In this document: one piece after another, positions 11,874 through 17,557 of the stretch
Numbering within the stretch: position 1 is the stretch's first letter
How the letters are laid out: each line of letters opens with the position of its first letter
Assembly (NCBI GenBank): GCA_035544495.1
Contig: DATKEU010000540.1
Coordinates: 1 to 17,557, forward strand
DNA: 17,557 nt
Direction of reading: 5' to 3'
Source: DATKEU01 sp035544495
GTDB lineage: Bacteria; Myxococcota_A; Polyangia; Fen-1088
Position numbers and translations under genes: made by a program
Notes under the pieces: model-generated
What the model saw: the letters and a program-made list of their open reading frames with translations, nothing else
Told to the model about the DNA's origin: nothing
Database searches by the model: none

Positions 11874-12335
11874 TTATTTGATGGTCACGACCTTCACGCG
11901 ATCGACGTCGGCGGCGCCTGAAACATACCCGATGCCGCCGGGGAAGCGCAGGACATAGGCGATGACGTCCTCGTCGCGATCCAGCTCGGGCGGGGGGACG
12001 TCGCGCCCGGAGAACACCAGCTGCTGCCAGTAGCTCTTCACCGCGGGCACCGATCGCCGGATCACCTCCTCCGAGAAGCGCGCGCGGGCCAGCGATTCGG
12101 CGGAGAGATCGACGGGGTGAACCGATTCACCGTCGGGCCAGCGGGTGATCTTCTTCAGGAAGGCGTCGGCCACGAATCTTCGATCGACGCCCGTGGCGTC
12201 GTTCTTAGGGTTGACGATCAGCCGGTAAGTCGGAGGCGACGCCGCCAGCGGGCGCGACGCGCCGAGGGCACCAGCCAGCGCCGCCGCCAGCAGGGGAAGG
12301 ATCCAACGGAGTTGAAATCGCCGCATCGCTGCCAC
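11874..12335 (-). CDS. Short PstS-like periplasmic substrate-binding-type protein
   Basis: 153 residues from GTG at 12335 (ATG at 12326 is an equally possible start). An N-terminal signal peptide (RWILPLLAAALAGALGASRPLAA) is followed by a roughly 115-residue domain matching the C-terminal half of phosphate-binding PstS-like proteins: VNPKN, FLKKITRWPDGESVHPVD, SVPAVKSYWQQLVFSGR, and IAYVLRFPGGIGYVSG. Full PstS proteins are about twice as long, so this belongs to the short stand-alone group annotated as phosphate ABC transporter substrate-binding proteins. No ABC transporter is nearby, so a sensory or accessory role is more likely than uptake. It sits between a porin-like gene and the hybrid kinase, with gaps of 10 and 11 bases, which suggests it supplies ligand information to the kinase. 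The ligand is unknown; phosphate is a guess from the family. Confidence 0.85.
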   Translation of the reverse strand: MAAMRRFQLRWILPLLAAALAGALGASRPLAASPPTYRLIVNPKNDATGVDRRFVADAFLKKITRWPDGESVHPVDLSAESLARARFSEEVIRRSVPAVKSYWQQLVFSGRDVPPPELDRDEDVIAYVLRFPGGIGYVSGAADVDRVKVVTIK

Positions 12336-12345
12336 CGACCGCTCT

Positions 12346-13596
12346 TCAGAAGTACGCGGTCGTCTTGAGGAGAAAAACCAGCCAGTCCTGATCCAACTTG
12401 TACAAGTCCGCCGGGACCACGCCGTTGAGAGCGGGATCCAGCGCCGCTGCGTTGTGCATGTAGTGCTCTTCCAGCTTGACCAGCCAGTGGGCGTTGATGT
12501 CGAAGCGGAACGTCAGCGCCCAGTCGTGCTGGTTGGCGGCCACGCCGTCCGGGTGGTCGGCGTCTTTCACCAGCAACGAGTAATACGCCGACGCCTCGAA
12601 CCAGCGAGCGAACCGGTACCCGGCGAGAACGTAGAACCGTTCACTGGTGACATTGCCCATGGAGGGAGAGAGCTTGTCGTTGCTGCTCTCGGCACTCGAC
12701 CGCCACCTTCCGTATTCGGCGGCCAGCAACAGATCGTGGGCCGCGTACTCCACTGAACTGACCCACAGGGAGGCAGGGATCTGATAGGTGAAGGGCATCA
12801 TCGCCGCCGTGACGTTGAGATCGAGGCGCAACCACTGCGCGCTGCCCCCGACACGCAGGCCCTCGACCGGCGTCTCCCAAAGCAGGCGCCCGCCCACCAC
12901 GTACGGGGTCTCGACCGCGGTGATCTGGAGCGGCGAGCCCGCCTGCGCGGGGATGTCGACCTCTACCGCCCCGCCGTAAAGACGATATTCCAGCGCCCCG
13001 GCGTTGCCCATGCGCACGTACCCATAGAGCTCGCCGCCACTCTGGGCGAGCAAGAAGTCGCGGGACGACAGCGGGTAAATCGACTGTGGCAGCAGGATCG
13101 GCGTGCGGGCGGCGTCGACGTCGTTGATCTCGTTGTAAAGACCGAACGGCAATTTCACGCGGCCCCCCCGGAACCCCAGCCAGTCGCGCCAGCGATAGTC
13201 GAAATAGAACCAGTCAGCCTTGGCGCTGAAGTTGCCCGTGGTCCCCAATCGGCGGGCAAAAAGCTGAAACCCGAGCCGCAATTTGTCGGTCGGCTGGGTG
13301 GTGAAATTAAGCCCCATCTCGGTGAAGTCGAAGCTGCCGCGGTCGGAATTGACGAGATAATTGTAGTGCGTCGACTTGATCGCCCCCTGGCTGACGAAGC
13401 CGTGAATGTCCACGGCCGGCAGCCCGCCGCCGTCGGGCCTGTCGGCGGCGGCAGCCGCGCCCGGCGGCCCGGTCGCGACCATCATCGCGCCAGCAAAGAC
13501 CAACATCCTCGATATCCGAGGAAGCAACCTCGCGATTGCGGCCGGCGCACCCCTCTCACCGAGGATTCGCACAGTGTGCACGCGGCATCGTTGCAT
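12346..13596 (-). CDS. Porin-like outer-membrane beta-barrel protein
   Basis: 416 residues from ATG at 13596; ATG at 13506 or TTG at 13527 would place the hydrophobic signal segment (MLVFAGAMMVATG...AAAAADRP) nearer the N-terminus and may be the true start, since no start has a strong Shine-Dalgarno. The mature protein is a string of amphipathic strands with aromatic girdles (FGFRGGRVKLPFGLYNEIND-like core WLGFRGGRVKLPFGLYN, ERFYVLAGYRFARWFEASAYY, HWLVKLEEHYMHN) and ends TTAYF, a terminal phenylalanine typical of barrel-assembly signals. GRVKLPFGLYN is reminiscent of the phosphate-selective/OprO-OprP-type porin core, but the match is only by eye. It lies 10 bases upstream of the PstS-like gene, so the pair may handle the same ligand: passage across the outer membrane followed by periplasmic binding. 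Confidence 0.85.
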   Translation of the reverse strand: MQRCRVHTVRILGERGAPAAIARLLPRISRMLVFAGAMMVATGPPGAAAAADRPDGGGLPAVDIHGFVSQGAIKSTHYNYLVNSDRGSFDFTEMGLNFTTQPTDKLRLGFQLFARRLGTTGNFSAKADWFYFDYRWRDWLGFRGGRVKLPFGLYNEINDVDAARTPILLPQSIYPLSSRDFLLAQSGGELYGYVRMGNAGALEYRLYGGAVEVDIPAQAGSPLQITAVETPYVVGGRLLWETPVEGLRVGGSAQWLRLDLNVTAAMMPFTYQIPASLWVSSVEYAAHDLLLAAEYGRWRSSAESSNDKLSPSMGNVTSERFYVLAGYRFARWFEASAYYSLLVKDADHPDGVAANQHDWALTFRFDINAHWLVKLEEHYMHNAAALDPALNGVVPADLYKLDQDWLVFLLKTTAYF

Positions 13597-13657
13597 TCAA
13601 AGTGTCCCGAGGTCAACGAACTACGAAGGTCGCGATCGCGATTCGGTGCCGAGCAGC
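13597..13657. other. 61-base gap between DUF2721 and porin genes with a 12-bp palindrome
   Basis: TCGCGATCGCGA (13630-13641) is a perfect palindrome upstream of the porin gene. The gap may hold an operon promoter; a TTGACC lies close to the annotated ATG (minus strand), which would favour a shorter porin start, but no matching -10 hexamer was found. Confidence 0.3.
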
Positions 13658-14149
13658 CTATGGCGGCGCCGAGGAAGTACTCGCCAGGGCCGCCGCCGGA
13701 GCGGCTGGATCGCGCGGCCGGCTGCTGAAGATGTCCTCGTCGAGCGATCGCCGGGCCCACAGCATCTCCCACAACGTCGTGGTCATCGATCCTCCCATCG
13801 CCACCAGTGCCAGCAAGAACAGCGACACCGCCACGATCGTCGGCACCAGCGGGGTGCGCGCGGCGATGAACAGCATGGCGCTGGAACCGAGGAAACCCAG
13901 CAGCGAGACCACCGACAGCACCACTCCTGTGTGCAGGACGCGCGAGCGCGCCGACAGCATCGCCACTTGCCGCTCGATGCTGAGCGCGCGCGGCGATCCC
14001 TTGGTCTCGCGGCGCAGTTCGGCGTTGAGCCCCCGCACGCGAGAGGACAGCGAGTCGAGTCGGCCCTGCAGGTTAGCCCAGTAGATGGTGGCGCTGGTCA
14101 GCGCCACGCCGGGCGCCAGCGCCGAAACGATCGCGGACGTGTCAACCAC
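13658..14149 (-). CDS. DUF2721-family membrane protein
   Basis: 163 residues. A first, weak hydrophobic segment (about 8-24, IVSALAPGVALTSATIYW) is followed by NLQGRLDSLSSRVRGLNAEL (27-45), the conserved feature of DUF2721 proteins, then basic helices and two strong membrane segments (about 73-96 and 101-121), ending in a polar tail. The family is widespread and uncharacterised; no reaction can be given. Start chosen: GTG at 14149; the Shine-Dalgarno is poor. It is the first minus-strand gene after the divergent region and lies 61 bases upstream of the porin, so it may be in the same transcript as the signalling genes, but this gap is wider than the others in the cluster and may contain a separate promoter. 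Confidence 0.75.
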   Translation of the reverse strand: MVDTSAIVSALAPGVALTSATIYWANLQGRLDSLSSRVRGLNAELRRETKGSPRALSIERQVAMLSARSRVLHTGVVLSVVSLLGFLGSSAMLFIAARTPLVPTIVAVSLFLLALVAMGGSMTTTLWEMLWARRSLDEDIFSSRPRDPAAPAAALASTSSAPP

Positions 14150-14355
14150 GGCTCATTTGACAACGGCGCGGCGGCGCGGGCCAATTTCCCGCGATTTTGA
14201 AGGCGCGATCCGGGTCGCGCGTCCAACCGATGACCCGCGGACGATTCATGGGTTAGCTTTCAGCGGTCGCTTGCGTCCCCCCCGGTCGGTCGCCCGGCAC
14301 GATCGGCCCATCTGCCGACAAAGCCCCTTGCCGGGTCTGCCAACTCCAAGGAAAC
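14150..14355. promoter_or_regulatory. Divergent promoter region between the signalling cluster and the MacA/MacB-type operon
   Basis: 206 bases with no gene. For the plus strand, TTGACA (14157-14162) matches a -35 box exactly; the hexamer 17 bases on (GCCAAT) is a poor -10, so the promoter is only a candidate. For the minus strand an A/T pocket (TCAAAATC, 14200-14193) lies about 45 bases before the DUF2721 start and could be a -10 region. In the leader of the adaptor gene CCCGGCA (14293-14299) pairs with TGCCGGG (14329-14335), which may fold in the mRNA. A good Shine-Dalgarno (AAGGA, 14348-14352) precedes ATG 14356. Confidence 0.35.
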
Positions 14356-15669
14356 ATGAAAACCTCCAGATTCAGGATCGGACTCGGCGCGGTGGCCGTG
14401 CTGGCCGTGGTGGGCGGCCTCGCTGCCTGGCGCGCCACCCGCAAGGCGCCGGTCCGGTTTGAAACTGTCACCATCGACCGCGGCTCCATCCTGGCCAAGG
14501 TGACCGCCACCGGAACGCTGTCCGCGCTGGTCACCGTGCAGGTGGGCAGCCAGGTCTCCGGGCGCATCAGCGAGATCCGTGTCGATTTCAACTCGCCCGT
14601 GACCAAGGGTCAGGTGATCGCCAAGATCGACCCGGAGCTGTTCCAGGCGGCGATGGCCCAGGCAGAGGCCAACGACGTCGCCGCGCGCGGGAACCTGGCC
14701 AAGCTGCGCGCGCGCGCCGACGACGCCAAGGTCCAGCTGACGCGCGCCGAGGAGCTGGCCCGCCGCAAGGTGATCGCGGACGCCGACCGCGACACCGCCC
14801 GCGCCAACGCCAAGGCCGCCGACGGCGACGTGGTGGCCGCCGAAGGGCAGGTCGAGCAAACCCGCGCCAGCCTGATCCAGGCCCGTGTCAACCTGGCCTA
14901 CACCACGATCAAGTCGCCCATCACCGGCGTGGTCATCTCCCGCAGCGTCGACGTCGGGCAGACGGTGGCGGCGTCGCTGGCGGCGCCCACCCTGTTCGTG
15001 ATCGCGCAGGACCTGGGGAAGATGCAGGTCGACACCAGCGTCGCGGAGGCCGACATCGGCAAGCTGCACGCCGGCCTGCCGGCGACGTTCACCGTCGACG
15101 CCTTCCCGGCGCGCAAGTTCAAGGGCGTGATCCGCCAGATCCGCAACGCGCCCCAGACCCTGCAGAACGTGGTCACCTATGACGCCGTGGTCGACGTCGA
15201 CAACGCAGGTCTGGATCTGCGCCCCGGCATGACGGCGACGGTGACCTTCGTCTTCGATCAGAAGGACGACGTCCTGCGCGTGGCCAACGCCGCCCTGCGC
15301 TTTCAGGCGCCGTCCGAGATGCAGCGCGCGGCCGGTGGCAGCACCGGTGGCGGCGCGGGCGGCGGCGGCCCCGGCGGGCGCGGCGGGGGCGCCTGGGCGG
15401 CCACCGGCGGCGGTGGCGGCGGCGGCGGCGGCCGGCGGCAGCGTCCTGACGGCGAGCCGTCGAACCGCCGCACGCTGTGGATCCTGCGCGGCGAGAACCC
15501 CGCCTCGTTTTCGGTGCAGACCGGCCTCTCCGACGGCGTGGAGACGGAGATCGACTCGCGCGACATTCAACCCGGCGATCGCGCCATCACCGACGCCATC
15601 GGCTTCGACAGCAAGGGCGGGAGCGGCGGCCCCGGTGGCGGCGCGGCCCCCTTCCGCCGCATGTTCTAG
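14356..15669 (+). CDS. MacA/HlyD-type periplasmic adaptor of an ABC efflux pump, with Gly-rich insertion
   Basis: 437 residues. Membrane anchor at about 7-25, then the adaptor fold: the first half of the lipoyl domain (GTLSALVTVQVGSQVSGRISEI, about 53-74; VTKGQVIAKID, 82-92), a coiled-coil hairpin (about 94-178), the second lipoyl half (TTIKSPITGVVISRSVDVGQTV, 183-204) and a beta-barrel domain (about 222-300). A Gly-rich stretch (327-361, including nine consecutive Gly) interrupts the C-terminal membrane-proximal domain before RTLWILRG. Adaptors of this kind bridge an inner-membrane ABC transporter and a TolC-type channel. ATG 14356 has AAGGA just upstream. It is 20 bases upstream of the ATPase gene. 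The insertion and Gly-rich tail (GGSGGPGGGAAPF) are unusual compared with enteric MacA. Substrate unknown. Confidence 0.93.
   Translation: MKTSRFRIGLGAVAVLAVVGGLAAWRATRKAPVRFETVTIDRGSILAKVTATGTLSALVTVQVGSQVSGRISEIRVDFNSPVTKGQVIAKIDPELFQAAMAQAEANDVAARGNLAKLRARADDAKVQLTRAEELARRKVIADADRDTARANAKAADGDVVAAEGQVEQTRASLIQARVNLAYTTIKSPITGVVISRSVDVGQTVAASLAAPTLFVIAQDLGKMQVDTSVAEADIGKLHAGLPATFTVDAFPARKFKGVIRQIRNAPQTLQNVVTYDAVVDVDNAGLDLRPGMTATVTFVFDQKDDVLRVANAALRFQAPSEMQRAAGGSTGGGAGGGGPGGRGGGAWAATGGGGGGGGGRRQRPDGEPSNRRTLWILRGENPASFSVQTGLSDGVETEIDSRDIQPGDRAITDAIGFDSKGGSGGPGGGAAPFRRMF
15337..15441 (+). repeat. GGC-rich low-complexity tract within the adaptor gene
   Basis: The codons are mostly glycine GGN with a run of nine Gly codons (15406-15432, of which six consecutive are GGC at 15415-15432). 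Such triplet runs can gain or lose whole codons by slippage without breaking the frame, so length variation among strains is plausible. It is the most biased tract in the window. Confidence 0.75.
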
Positions 15670-15689
15670 GCGCGCTGGACGCTCCTCCG

Positions 15690-17557
<1,868 letters not shown>

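Noticed and set aside
11874..12335. Short PstS-like protein as part of a phosphate ABC importer
   Set aside because: No PstA, PstB, PstC or PhoU gene is in the neighbourhood, and the protein is about half the length of true PstS. A sensory role fits the context better.
14157..14185. TTGACA as a proven sigma-70 promoter for the adaptor operon
   Set aside because: The -35 match is exact, but the hexamer at 17-base spacing (GCCAAT) is a poor -10, so it is kept only as a candidate within the divergent region.
14260..15570. 436-codon minus-strand frame opposite the adaptor gene
   Set aside because: The plus strand encodes a full MacA-like adaptor with a ribosome site. The minus-strand product has no recognisable domain and mirrors the codon bias.

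Overview
The window comes from a high-GC Gram-negative bacterium. Outer-membrane beta-barrel proteins, a probable lipoprotein, a periplasmic binding-type protein and a MacA/MacB-type tripartite-pump operon all imply a double-membrane cell. The very GC-rich coding, large multi-receiver hybrid kinases and Pro/Ala- and Gly-rich linkers are reminiscent of Myxococcota or a related deltaproteobacterial lineage. That placement is an inference; no marker gene for taxonomy is present. I saw no rRNA, tRNA, CRISPR array, transposase or phage gene.

Left part (1-4523), all on the minus strand. At the edge lie two neighbouring paralogues (the second cut by the window start), each with an N-terminal four-cysteine TRASH-like finger followed by a membrane segment; the complete one ends in an M23/LytM peptidase domain. 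Next come a small outer-membrane beta-barrel protein, a roughly 340-base gap with one doubtful 47-codon ORF, a stand-alone LigD-type ATP-dependent DNA ligase, and a probable lipoprotein whose stop codon is one base from the ligase start.

Centre (4619-14149), minus strand: a long signalling cluster. In order of transcription: DUF2721 membrane protein, outer-membrane porin-like protein, short PstS-like periplasmic protein, 1187-residue transmembrane hybrid histidine kinase (HAMP-GAF-kinase-three receivers), CheR methyltransferase, receiver-kinase, a 28-residue mini-ORF resembling the start of a receiver domain, and a receiver-kinase-receiver. From the porin to the last kinase, spacing is very tight (8-base and other short overlaps, 1- to 11-base gaps), so it is probably one operon. 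It contains three kinases and six complete receiver domains but no CheB, no DNA-binding response regulator and no other recognisable output protein. A plausible reading is that a ligand passes the porin, is bound by the periplasmic protein, and is sensed by the hybrid kinase, which feeds a phosphorelay whose output lies elsewhere.

Right part (14356-17557), plus strand, divergent from the signalling cluster: a MacA-like adaptor with a glycine-rich insertion, a MacB/LolD-type ATPase and a MacB-type permease cut by the window end. The TolC-like partner is not in view.
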